Both the position numbers and the translations under genes were made by a program. This document shows positions 32,708 through 41,833 of a stretch of 43,669 nt of DNA, piece after piece. Source of the DNA: Pleurotus ostreatus/Saccharomyces cerevisiae fusant (taxonomy: Eukaryota > Opisthokonta); assembly GCA_024196135.1 (NCBI GenBank), contig JAMQCK010000178.1, forward strand, positions 1 through 43,669, read 5' to 3'. Positions within the stretch are counted from its first letter, which is position 1. Each line of letters opens with the position of its first letter. The notes under the pieces were generated by a model, which worked only from the letters and a program-made list of their open reading frames with translations, made no database searches and was not told the DNA's origin.

Positions 32708-33222
32708 TGGTAGATCGGGGCGCGAGGCGCCGGGCTTGAGGGCTATCCATGGACGGTGAAGGCTATGAGGGGGTAGATAAGAGAAGTGTCGGGGGACTCG
32801 AGGGACGGCGGCGGCGGCGGGGGAAGTCCTGACGACGGTGCTGAGCGTGCAGAATGTTCTGCGGCAGCGTGCAAACCAATCGTCGCCAAACACGCAACAG
32901 ATCAACAGGCGCACACTACGCCACATACGTAAGCTGACAACGCCACATAATCATACGACGCCACATACGCAAAGCCCCACGGTTTTCCAACGCCGCTCGT
33001 CGCCCCCTTCGCTCGTTGTCGCCGCCGTCGCCGCCGTCGCCGCCGCCGCCGCCAACGCCGCCGATCCTCCTCCCCTCGCTCTCTTTATCTCATCTCTGAA
33101 GCCGGCCCCGGCGTAGTTTGTACCTTGGACAACATCCAAGTTTAGCGTAAGTTTTCTTTTCCTCACGTTAAGCGCCTCGCTCACATTATGTGGTAGTTGC
33201 TTCATCTCGACATCTCCTGCCG

Positions 33223-33289
33223 CACACTCTCGTCCCCGTCTATCGAGGGACGAGTGAGTTGGTCCCCGTCTATCGAGGGACCAACGGTG
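33223..33289 (-). repeat. 67-bp inverted repeat, right copy
   Basis: Inverted partner of 32641-32707, with two more copies of the 18-bp word on the opposite strand. The repeats enclose 515 bp and stop sharply at both sides. Confidence 0.9.
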
Positions 33290-33370
33290 CCAGCGTAATC
33301 CGCCGTGCAAGTGTCGCCACCAGCGCCGCCGCCCACCGCCGCCTCCACCCACCGCGCATCCACCTCGATC

Positions 33371-36300
33371 ATGGCCTCAAGTCTGCCCCCGCCTTCCACG
33401 AGCGCTGCTCCTCCTCCCCAGTCCACACCGTCGAACAATGCGCCAGACGCGTCGTCGTCGTCGGACACGCGCCCAGGCGCGTCGGCTGCGCTGAGCCCTG
33501 ACGCGTCGTCGGTCTCGGAGACGTCGGCCTCGAGGATGCAGGTCGCGCCGAGCGGCCTGGTCATTCGTCCGACCACCCCGGAAGGTGCTAAGCACCCCGC
33601 AAAGGTCACCTTGGCCGACGACGAGTATGATGCCATGCAAGCAGGCTGGCCCGGCATGCGCAAGCGCGCCCTCGAGGAGCGTCAAGCCGAGTTGGAGAAG
33701 CGCCCCCGCGTCGAGAAGCGGTACATCCTCATGGGACTGGAACCCTTGCACGCGCCATATCATAACGAGCTGTCGGCGGCGGAACAGGTGCGACGCGTCC
33801 GAACACCACCGTAATTTGTACTAATCACGTCTCTCAGGCCATCGACTATCGGCTTTACCGAGATCCTGGCAACGTCGCGGGCGAGAAGGACGCGCTCTTT
33901 CGAATTGTGACCCATCAGCCTCACAAACGCGCTGTGTGCGCCAACGACGAAGGATACGATGTGGTCTTCCCTTCCCTCGGCGTCTACTTGCGGAAGACGG
34001 ACCTTCCAGAGGACCTGTTTTCTGCTGTGCCAGAACGTGCGTCCTTTCCCCTATAGTATCGTATGCCTACCTAACTCGCGCGTGTCAGCCGAAGACCCAG
34101 CTCTGCGTTACCGTGTCATCGCGCTCTCTCAGGATGCGAGGTATCTCGCCATGAGCCCCAACGCCACCTATGCGCCATACGCGCCATCCCCCGACGACGA
34201 GTTCTACCGCTTGCGCATGCGCGTCGACGGTAATTTTGGCGCGGAGGATCTTACGCTGGTTCCGACGTACTTCATGCGCGGCAGGGCGCCACATATTGCG
34301 TGTATCCCGCGCTGCCCCCCTGCTCCGGGACACCCATGGCATCTCATGTTTCTCGGCGTCGAGGTCTGGTTCGAGAAGATCGACACGCGCTACAGCCCCG
34401 ACAACGACAAGGTGGTCTTGACGCCCACGGCCTTTACGGAGCTCAAGAAGCTCATCTGGCCCCTGCGCAAGCTCACTGCTCAGTACTTGCTGGAGTGCAA
34501 GCAGAAGCAGGTCGAGGCCATCCCCTGGGCGCGCGGTTTGGAGATCACCTTGCATCACCTCTTGATGCGGATGGCATACCTCCCCGTCGACCTTCGCCGT
34601 GCCGTGCTGATGGCCCGACAGTGCCAGCGTCTATGGCGCGAACTGTTCGGCATGCTCAACTTCGTCAACCTCGTCCAGGGCGTCCTCACCGGCCGCGTCG
34701 ACCCTCCCGAGCTTGCCACGCCCCACTGGTTCATCGGGACCATCACTGAGGACCTCGACCAAGCGCAACTGCTCTTCCTCGCCGGAGTGCCGGTCTGGTA
34801 TGTCCGGGACGTGGAGTCGGTGGTTGCTCTCGCGAGAGTGCCCGGACGGCAGGGTGTCCCCCATGCGAAAGTCACAGCGCAGATGCGCTCCCAGGCCGAA
34901 ATGGCGTGCATCGATCGGCATCCGGACAACTTGCCCTACATCTGGCAAGGCACGCCCCGGGACTGGCAGCGCTTGCATTACATGCATCGCTACTCGACCA
35001 CAAGCGTGGCGCTGAGCAAGCCGGCCGACGGCGACAACCACGACCCTCTCTTCTTCGACGGCAGTCGCACCAATCGCCATGCGCGCTTCGGTGCATCCAC
35101 GGAGCAGGACCTCAAGGACATGCCCACGTACATCACCGAAGTCGCCAGGTCACCGCCGCCGGTCATCGCCTCGCGCGAGCTCATTACGTTGCCGCCCGTC
35201 GACTTTGCGCTGCCAAGTGTGCTGAACGAGGAGGTCGAAGAGCCTTCGGAGACGCTCCCTGCCATGTTCTACGGGCCAGGGAAGGGCAAGGATCGTGCGC
35301 CGCCTTCACAGCCATCGAGTGCAGCGTCGTCGATGGTGTCGCGGTCGTCGAGTTCGGCGCTGGCCGTCGCGTCATCAAGTTCGGCACCGTCAACCACGTC
35401 AACATCTACTGTGCCATCGACGACCGCCCCGGCCCCCGCCGCGACCTGGGTCGGTTGGGCTCCACGTCCTCCGGCTGGTCCCCCTCCGCGTAAGTCGACA
35501 TGGGCAAGTTCTATACTCAAGCTAACATGTATTTTTAGGTCGCCCCAGCGCTGACCTGCCGTCCGTGCCCGAGAGTTGGGCAGACCAGATTCGGTGTGTC
35601 AAGCCCAACTGGGTGACGGAGGCTGTCAAGACCGACGACCACCGCTGCTTCCCCACACCGAGCGTCATGGTCGGCCCGGCGACAAACGAGAAGTGCGCAT
35701 TCTTCCTTCAGGCCTGGACGTTGCTCCTCCCCACCCTCCTTGAGAACGCGCGCCGCAACTTGCGCGATGCGGACACGTTCGCCATGCATGGCCAGGGGAT
35801 GGGAGAGCGCTCTTGGGGCTCCACAGCGCCGCTCACCGAACGTCGCAATCCGTGTGGGCTCAGCTCTGGCGACTGGAGGCAGCTCTTGTTCGCCCGCGTC
35901 ACGGGGCGTAGCCAGAACTCGTTCGTCAGCTTCCAGATGACCGAGATTCGCAAGGTGCTCGGCGACGACTTCAAGTGGACCGTGTTCGTCGACGACCTCT
36001 TCAAGCCGTACACCCTTCGAGGCCAAGTGCTGCAGCCGGGCGTCCTGCCGTCTCCGCGCATCTTGAGGATCGAGCTTATGTATATGCAGGAGCTTGTTTT
36101 TCGCCAGGACTTCATTGAGGTGGATCGGCGTGTTCGCGTCGTGTTCGTGAATGCCTTCGAGGAGACCGAACGCCTGCGACGTGTCTTCGACAAGCGCACC
36201 TGGAACGGCATCGACATCTTGTGCCTGCGCGACCTCGGGACGGGGCGAGGGTTAGCGGCGTGGGACTGGGTAGAGCGTTCGCGCTACGTGCAGGCGCTCG

Positions 36301-36488
36301 CCCAGCTGATGAAGACGTGGCACCCGTCGTTGCCGAGGCGCCTGCACGCGGCCGCAGATGCTCATCGCATCGCGGCGGAGGACTACCTCTGGTTCGAGGG
36401 CCAGGTGATCGCCTTCTACGTGCGCGTCCTGTGGCACGCGCTGCACCGCACCGCCATCGCGCCGCCGCGCTACCCCGATGGCCCTTAG
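33371..36488 (+). CDS. unknown 988-aa transposon cargo protein
   Basis: Not recognised by function. Exons 33371-33787, 33838-34036, 34089-35489, 35539-36488; three short GT-AG introns; 2,967 nt in frame. The ATG at 33371 starts MASSLPPPSTSAAPPPQST; residues 1-85 are Ser/Pro/Ala-rich and disordered. A globular part then follows: EKRYILMGLEPLHAPYHN, GYDVVFPSLGVYLRK, PTYFMRGRAPHIACIPRCP, WHLMFLGVEVWFEK, a helical middle (RMAYLPVDLRRAVLMARQ), and LLFLAGVPVWYVRDVESVV, a phrase I associate with large unannotated basidiomycete families near transposons. A Ser/Thr/Ala-rich linker (about residues 625-680) leads to a second globular part with WTVFVDDLFKPYTLRGQVLQ, FIEVDRRVRVVFVNAFEE and WFEGQVIAFYVRVLWHALH. 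No catalytic signature is clear. It is transcribed away from the KDZ transposase. Confidence 0.82.
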
Positions 36489-36857
36489 TCGATGCTCGTC
36501 TGCCTGCTGCCCGCTCGTTTTTTGTTTGTTTTCTTGATTTTTGTACAATGCTGCATCCCCCTCCCCCTCACGTACCGTTCTTAGACTTGTCTTTGCCTCA
36601 ATATACTGGACTTTTGCTGACGATTCTTGTTATGACTGATTGTGTGCTTCATGAATGTTGTAAGTACATCCCTCACCTGCAGGAGCATTGCCTGTCAGTC
36701 AACGTATGGCAGACAGGACTTCGTCGCAGGCCCTATGCGCCAGGTGTAGGAGCGACTTGTGTAGAAATTTCTGCTCCACCACAGTGCAGAAGTTTCTACA
36801 CAAATTACTTCCAGAATGTTCTAGACCACGTCGCAGTAGAACTGTCTAGTAAAACAA

Positions 36858-37157
36858 TGCAGAAACTTCTGCGTTGCGTTGCTGTAGAATATTCTGTTCT
36901 GTGTTGCCGCAGAATATTCTACAGCTATGCGACGCAGAAGTTTCTGTTTGTCGTTGGTGTAGAAGTTCCTGCTCGTCGCCGCTGCAGAATCTTCTGTTCT
37001 GTATCGCTGCAGAAGTTTCTGTTTGTCGTCCCTGTAGAAGTTTCTGCACCTCACCGGCGCAGAAGTTTCTGTTTGTCGTCGCCGCAGAAGTTTCTGTGCG
37101 TCATCAACGCAGAAGTTTCTGTTTGTCGTCGTTGTAGAAGTTCCTGTTCGCCGGTGT
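36858..37157 (+). repeat. 12-unit, 25-bp array of GAAnnTTC palindromes
   Basis: Twelve consecutive 25-bp units, each with a conserved 12-bp palindromic half such as GCAGAAGTTTCTG or GTAGAATATTCTG and a 13-bp less conserved half, often TTTGTCGTCG-like. More diverged palindromes precede (from 36759) and follow. The core fits the heat-shock-element dimer nGAAnnTTCn. Confidence 0.9.
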
Positions 37158-37198
37158 CACAGGAAGTTCTACAACGACGACAAACAGAAACTTCTGCG
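37108..37198 (+). repeat. long hairpin at the end of the array
   Basis: Arms 37108-37146 and 37160-37198, 39 bp each, are reverse complements with one mismatch, around a 13-nt loop. The array changes direction here. Confidence 0.88.
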
Positions 37199-37336
37199 TC
37201 GCATAGCTGTAGAACACTCTAGTAGATAACTCAGTAGTAGAAAGCTTGACTGAATTATGACCATATTATACTTGTCTTTGCCTTGACAGAGTGACCTTGG
37301 CTACTATGAGACCGGTGCACAGTAGCAACACTGTAA

Positions 37337-37415
37337 GCACCTATGGTCTAATGGTAAGGGCTCTCGTTGTGGCTTGACCACCCGAGGATACCAAGTTCGA
37401 ATCTTGGTAGGTGCG
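37337..37415 (+). tRNA. tRNA-His-like gene (anticodon GUG), probable short intron
   Basis: Acceptor stem GCACCTA pairs with TAGGTGC; D arm GTCT...GGGC; T arm CCAAG TTCGAAT CTTGG. The anticodon loop contains TTGTGG, the usual histidine loop, and CTCG pairs with CGAG. About nine extra bases after the anticodon (CTTGACCAC) would be an intron. The variable region is then only about 3 nt, shorter than usual, so the gene may be slightly degenerate. It lies inside the transposon's right arm. Confidence 0.65.
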
Positions 37416-38424
37416 ATGCACGCTGTGGTACTTCTTTTTTGTAAATATTCACTGTGTAGGAGTTACGCTAATCTCGATAGGCCTAATAAAGCAGGCACCA
37501 ACAGTATACTTGGTAACAAGGTCTAGAACATTCTATAGTTGCTTGTTGTAGAAGTTTCGATACCGCACAATAGTAGAATATTCTGAAGGTAAACAGTCTA
37601 GAATATTCTGAGAGTAAATCCCGCAGAAGGTTCTAAAGACATGGCTACATGTGATGAAACGGGATGCAAAAAGGCAAGACAAGCGATGATCAACAGAGCA
37701 CATCTATATGGGATAGGACAAGATAGGACAGGATAGAAGACGATAGATTACGACAAATTATCAAGCAATAAGGCAAAATAGAATGATAGTATAAGAACAG
37801 AGAGGACATGGTAGGGTAGGATAGGCAAAGATGAAACAATTCCTTAGATGATTGCCGGACTGCTACAGATAATTATGACGGAGCATATTAGTGATCTCAG
37901 TATATAGTAGTAGAACCTTCTACGGACTTGACTTCAGCAAAGGTAGGACTAGGTACAATGAGATGTTTATGTTTATTTGGTAGACAATAGAGCTTCAACA
38001 AGGTGATTACGACTCTGACAAGTATATCGTAAGACAACTACGATCACTAAGTAGCTATATTGTCCCCGACTACCTTCAGCAATAGTACAGTACACATAAA
38101 GTACATAGATCAGTAGACTGTTATTAATGGTCTATAAGATAGTAGTCAGCATAGTAGATGGGACAAACATAGAGATAAATATCAAAGTTGTGGCTTTTAT
38201 ATGCATAACAGTATGAGAGGTAGTGCTTCCGTAAGATATATGACACTGCAGTCTCGCAGATAGCACACATATAGCCACTTACCTTCCTGTATAACATTTG
38301 CCTGCTCCTTTCAGCTTATCCTCATCTATCGCCTTCTATACCCAGCCAGTGTTGCACCTGTCAGATATCTACGGTGAGTGGTACACCCAGTGATAAGTAA
38401 CAGTGGATTGATTTCAGAAAGGCA

Positions 38425-38482
38425 TGGTAGTAGTAGTAGTAGTAGTAGTAGTAGTACTAGTAGTACTAGTAGTACTAGTAGG
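38425..38482 (+). repeat. GTA microsatellite with CTAGTA interruptions
   Basis: About ten GTA units followed by alternating TAGTACTAG steps, in the non-coding right arm. Confidence 0.9.
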
Positions 38483-38700
38483 TGTAGTGGTATAGATTCA
38501 GATTGAAGGTAGTAAGGTATGCATTACTATACTTGTATACACAAGGAAGTACTGTATATAACGTATAGGGAAGCCCTGGAGGTACAGCTGTATATAGAGA
38601 CAACAAGTTCTATAAGGGGCATATAAGTTCTACAAAGAGTTCTAAGGAATAGAAAGGTCAAATGGCTGGAGGAAAGTATTGAGGAGGGTCCAATAAATGT

Positions 38701-38747
38701 ATGAAAAGATGTATGTTTATTGTATACTTTCTAGGTAGCCAAGGCTG
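38701..38747 (-). repeat. right terminal inverted repeat
   Basis: On the plus strand: ATGAAAAGATG 38701-38711, ATACTTTCT 38724-38732, GGTAGCC 38734-38740, then seven bases to the border. This is the inverse order of the left terminus. Confidence 0.85.
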
Positions 38748-38754
38748 GCGAATC
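38748..38754 (+). repeat. right target-site duplication GCGAATC
   Basis: Identical to 20305-20311. It is immediately followed by the continuing reading frame of the interrupted gene. Confidence 0.85.
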
Positions 38755-39551
38755 TCTTCTCAGAGAAATGGGGCGCGCGGCAGGTGCGGCACTGGACGCA
38801 GCAATACGTGAAGACGAGAGCCTTGCCGCGCTCCCGACGTGGACTGCACGCGAAGGCCTTCTCGATCTTCAACGATCCTGCCGTTCGTGCTGCTATCTGC
38901 GGGTACATGCGATCCAACAAGTGGTCGCTCAATCCTGTCAAGCTCCGCCAACTCATGAAGAATGAGCTGGAGAGAGATGAGGCGACCGCTTACGCGCAGG
39001 AGATCGTCTCGCAGGAGATGCCTCGTGGCTTGAAGAAGTACGTTGAGGAGGTCGTCCTCCCTCGAATGCATCTTAAAGCCCGTGGCAAGGGATATTCTCT
39101 GGCTGCAATGCGCCGTCTCATGCTACGCGAGGGCTTCGTCTATACACCCCATTCGAAGGGGATCTTCTTTGATAACCACGAACGGCCGGATGTTGTGGAG
39201 GACCGGACAGAGCGCTTCGTCCCCGCTATGCAGGCTCTCAAGCCTCAGCTCGTCCAGTACAAGGTTGGCGACGTCGCGACACTGCAGACCCCATCTCCGT
39301 CCTTCCATTACGCCCAAACAAAGCTCGTACTCGTTGCTCATGACGAGATGACTGCTCAGGCGAATGACGACACGAAGGCCTACTGGCATCTCGAAGGCGA
39401 GTTCCGCCTGAAGCCGAAGGGCGTCGGCCGTGGACTTCACCAGAGCGACTTCATCTGCTCGACTGTTGGGTGGCTCAAGGATGCGAGTCAGACGCTTGAG
39501 TACGGAAAGAATTACGAGGGCTACTGGAACGGTGAGCTGTTTGTCAAGCAG
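38748..39551 (+). pseudogene. DDE-type transposase-like gene, right half (split and truncated)
   Basis: Continuation of the gene whose left half ends at 20311. The frame runs FSEKWGARQVRHWTQQYVK, AFSIFNDPAVRAAICGYMRS NKW, EMPRGLKKYVEEVVLPRMHL, RRLMLREGFVYTPHSKGIF, ERPDVVEDR, LVLVAHDEMTAQANDDTK (probable first catalytic Asp/Glu), then GVGRGLHQSDFICSTVGW and EYGKNYEGYWNGELFVKQ, ending at a GTACGC donor (39552). In relatives further exons carry a DNSQGH motif and a downstream glutamate. I find neither in the next 290 bp, where the oppositely oriented DUF6532 gene begins. So the gene was both truncated at its 3' end and broken by the KDZ element. The half itself has no stop or frameshift. Confidence 0.85.
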
Positions 39552-39838
39552 GTACGCATTTTTGCCTCTCCACCCCATCACAAAATGGCCTCTCAGTCCC
39601 GAGACTCCCGCGAGCATCTTCAGTCACCCTGAGGGCGCATCAGGACACTCAGGGCACGAGGGCACTCAGGTAGACTCCCCTTCGACTTAATTTCCGTGAC
39701 GCTGCCTGGGGACAACTTGATAACCCTGAAGAACTGTAATTACAGTAGGCCTTACTTGAGTTCTTGATGACAAACAATGGATTTCATGTCCGACAAGACA
39801 TGCATACAGTACTGCTACAACAAACGGTACATGACATG

Positions 39839-41833
39839 CTACTCGTAATCCTCCTCCTCACCACTCTCGACCGCAGCCTCTAAGGCCTCGTAATCTACAC
39901 CCTTCAAATGACCAGGGTCGGGGGCAAGATACCCATCAAGGAGATGGATCTTCCCAGTGTCACGACTACGATTGACGTCAGGCATGCACAACGGAGAGCA
40001 GGAGCACACATACAGGATGGTCTTGAGGAGGGTGAACTGCATCTTGCGCGTGAATTTCGGCGCGTTTGACTGTAGCATGGTGAAGGAGGAGCAGTGACGG
40101 AGGTAGCTACCCGGGATAGTCAGCAAGACATCACCGACGTAGACACAACGAATCATACCTCTCACGCCCAGCCTCCTCCGAGAAGGGGATCGGGCTGAAG
40201 GTGCCCGTCGCCCATGCCTTCAACGTGTTCTCGATCTGATGACAAGTCAGTAGGCATCTCTGCAGTGAATCGAGAAACGCACCGCAGCCCCGACGAGGGC
40301 ATACATATTCATTGGGATCTCGCGGTCCGAAATCATGGTCCGAGCAGCATCGCGGTTGGCCTTGCCCTTGCCGAAGACAACCTGCGTGATGACGGGCTTG
40401 ATGAAGGGCGAGTGGAAGGGGAGGCTGCGGTTCACGGTCTTGGCCTGCGGTGAAGAATCAGTACTTGAGCTAGAGTGAACTACAGGGGCACGAACCTGCA
40501 CGTTGATATCGCCGTACATGTAGTTCATGTCGGTCAACAGCCACTTGATGATAGCGATGATCTCGTCCTCCGTGAGCTTGCCAGGGATGCCCGTGACAAC
40601 CTCGAAGAGATCCTTGATCTTCGCGCTGATCTCGCCGCGGAAGCCCGAGCCGGCGTAGTTGACCTGATAACAGTTAGTATACACCCCTCAAGCGGTGGGG
40701 CATGGACTCACAAAGGTGAATACGTCATCCTGAAGGCCAAGGTCCAGCTGGAGGCGCTCAAGGGCCTCACGAAAGATGACTGCATCGGGCCCAAGCGCAC
40801 GGTCGACAGCGCGCTTGATGTCAAGAAAAGCGGCAGCAGCGGCCTCACCTGGAAATGCGTCCTCAGTGGCGGTCCGCGTGCGCGCCTGGATTTTGGCCGC
40901 CTTTGCGACCTTGGCCATGCGCGGCGTGAAGTCCGACTCGGCGACTTTGCCGCGACGGGCCTTCTTGGGCTTTTGAGGGGTGGAAGGATCAAGCGACATG
41001 ATATTGAGCTGTATGAGGATGTCAGCTAGGCCGATAGCAACGAAAGGGAAAGGCTACGTACACCATTGTCCGCTTCACCGTTGTTGTCATCCGACTCGAC
41101 TTCATCATCGTCAGGGACCAAGGTGTGCCCTCCCTCAAGCACTTCGGCATCACTGTTTGGATCGAGTTGGCCGACGTCTGCAGGGATTATCATCACTTGC
41201 TCATCAAGTAGCAAACTGGACTGACCTTCATATGCCTCCTGCTCTCCCTCGTCGGATTGGACTTGAAGTGCAGCGATACGGCGTTTCTTGATGGTCCGGG
41301 GGTCAACCTCTTCGACAGCGCTGTCATCCGCACTATCGTCGGCTGCCATAGCTGCATCTAGACGGGCCTGAATATCTGAGGATGAAGTTCAGAGACGAAG
41401 GGGTACAAGGAGACGGTGAACAAACCTGCATTGAGACGGGCTGTCTCGGCAGCCTTCTGCGACGGGCTCAGGCCGGACTTGTCTAGAAGGAACATCAGAT
41501 GGGGAATGCGTGAATACAACGGTGCGACATACTTTGTTTGGCTGCTTGACGGCGCACGCTAGCAGCAGCAGCAGCGCGCTTGTCGCTCGCAGCCTTGTGG
41601 GCAAGAACAGCATCGGCCTGCTCCTTGCTTAGCTGCATGGTGGCGATGGCCATCGAAGCGACCTTCTCGCCACCCGAGACGCGCTTGGATCGCGGGGCGG
41701 GGGCTGGAGCGGGCACCTTGCGCTTGCGAGCACCGGCGGCAACAGAGATCGCCTCCGCTGTCTCGCGAGACTCCGTGAGGCGGGCACTCGGGTTGGAGAC
41801 TCGGCGACTGGCGCGCGTTGCAGAGGAAGCCAT
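39839..41833 (-). CDS. DUF6532 domain protein
   Basis: Basidiomycete protein with a DUF6532 domain, function unknown; such genes are abundant near transposons. Eight exons on the minus strand, 41833-41533, 41482-41426, 41375-41062, 41008-40712, 40663-40496, 40444-40283, 40235-40159, 40106-39839, give 547 aa. The N-terminal 230 residues are low-complexity: Ala/Arg-rich basic region (RKRKVPAPAPAPRSKRV), a short helix rich in Ala/Lys, then a Ser/Asp/Glu-rich stretch with KKRRIAAL. The DUF6532 domain starts about ARRGKVAESDFTPRMAKVAK and continues through FRGEISAKIKDLFEVVTG, IIKWLLTDMNYMYGDINVQ, FHSPFIKPVITQVVFGKGK, IPMNMYALVGAAIENTLKAW, ending FTRKMQFTLLKTILY. An in-frame 48-bp GT-AG segment within exon 3 (GTCAGT...CTGCAG) could be an optional intron. 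It converges with the truncated transposase half. Confidence 0.85.

Larger units (their letters stand above)
32095..33370. promoter_or_regulatory. divergent promoter region of the element
   Basis: 1.28 kb between the leftward transposase and the rightward 988-aa gene, with no protein gene. It contains a 67-bp inverted repeat pair (32641-32707, 33223-33289), GGC/GCC trinucleotide runs (32808-32820, 33012-33062) and several CCACATA words near 32920-32960. It presumably drives both flanking genes. Confidence 0.6.
20312..38747 (-). mobile_element. KDZ-type DNA transposon carrying a TET/JBP gene (18.4 kb)
   Basis: Element of 18,436 bp inserted in the transposase-like gene. Borders are set by the 7-bp duplication GCGAATC outside and by imperfect terminal inverted repeats inside. 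In each end, seven diverged bases are followed by GGCTACC, then AGAAAGTAT, then 11-12 variable bases and CATCTTTTCAT. Contents left to right: unknown 1,191-aa gene (-), unknown 352-aa gene (-), TET/JBP dioxygenase (-), KDZ transposase (-), a divergent promoter with a 67-bp inverted repeat, unknown 988-aa gene (+), and a 2.2-kb non-coding right arm with a 25-bp array and a tRNA-like gene. KDZ elements with TET/JBP genes are known from basidiomycetes. All five frames read through without stops, so the element may be intact. The strand given is that of the transposase. Confidence 0.88.
36489..38747. other. non-coding, AT-rich right arm of the element
   Basis: 2.26 kb from the stop of the 988-aa gene to the right terminus. 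It holds the 25-bp palindrome array (36858-37157), a hairpin (37108-37198), a tRNA-His-like gene (37337-37415), more scattered AGAAnnTTCT palindromes up to 37925, GATAGGA-rich DNA (37700-37830) and a GTA microsatellite (38425-38482). The apparent 333-codon frame at 36221-37222 is an artefact of the repeats. Confidence 0.7.

Noticed and set aside
36858..37157. CRISPR-like array
   Set aside because: The regular palindromic units are joined by similar, not unique, 13-bp segments, and the genome is clearly eukaryotic with spliced genes. No Cas genes are present.
36221..37222. 333-codon open frame overlapping the end of the 988-aa gene and the palindrome array
   Set aside because: It starts in another frame of the real gene. 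Its Cys/Arg-rich repeats come from reading the 25-bp units in shifting frames, and it has no protein-like composition.
38784..39632. an independent small gene starting at the ATG 38784
   Set aside because: The frame is open upstream to the target-site duplication and continues exactly the left half ending at 20311. It also lacks a proper end, so it is the right half of a broken gene.
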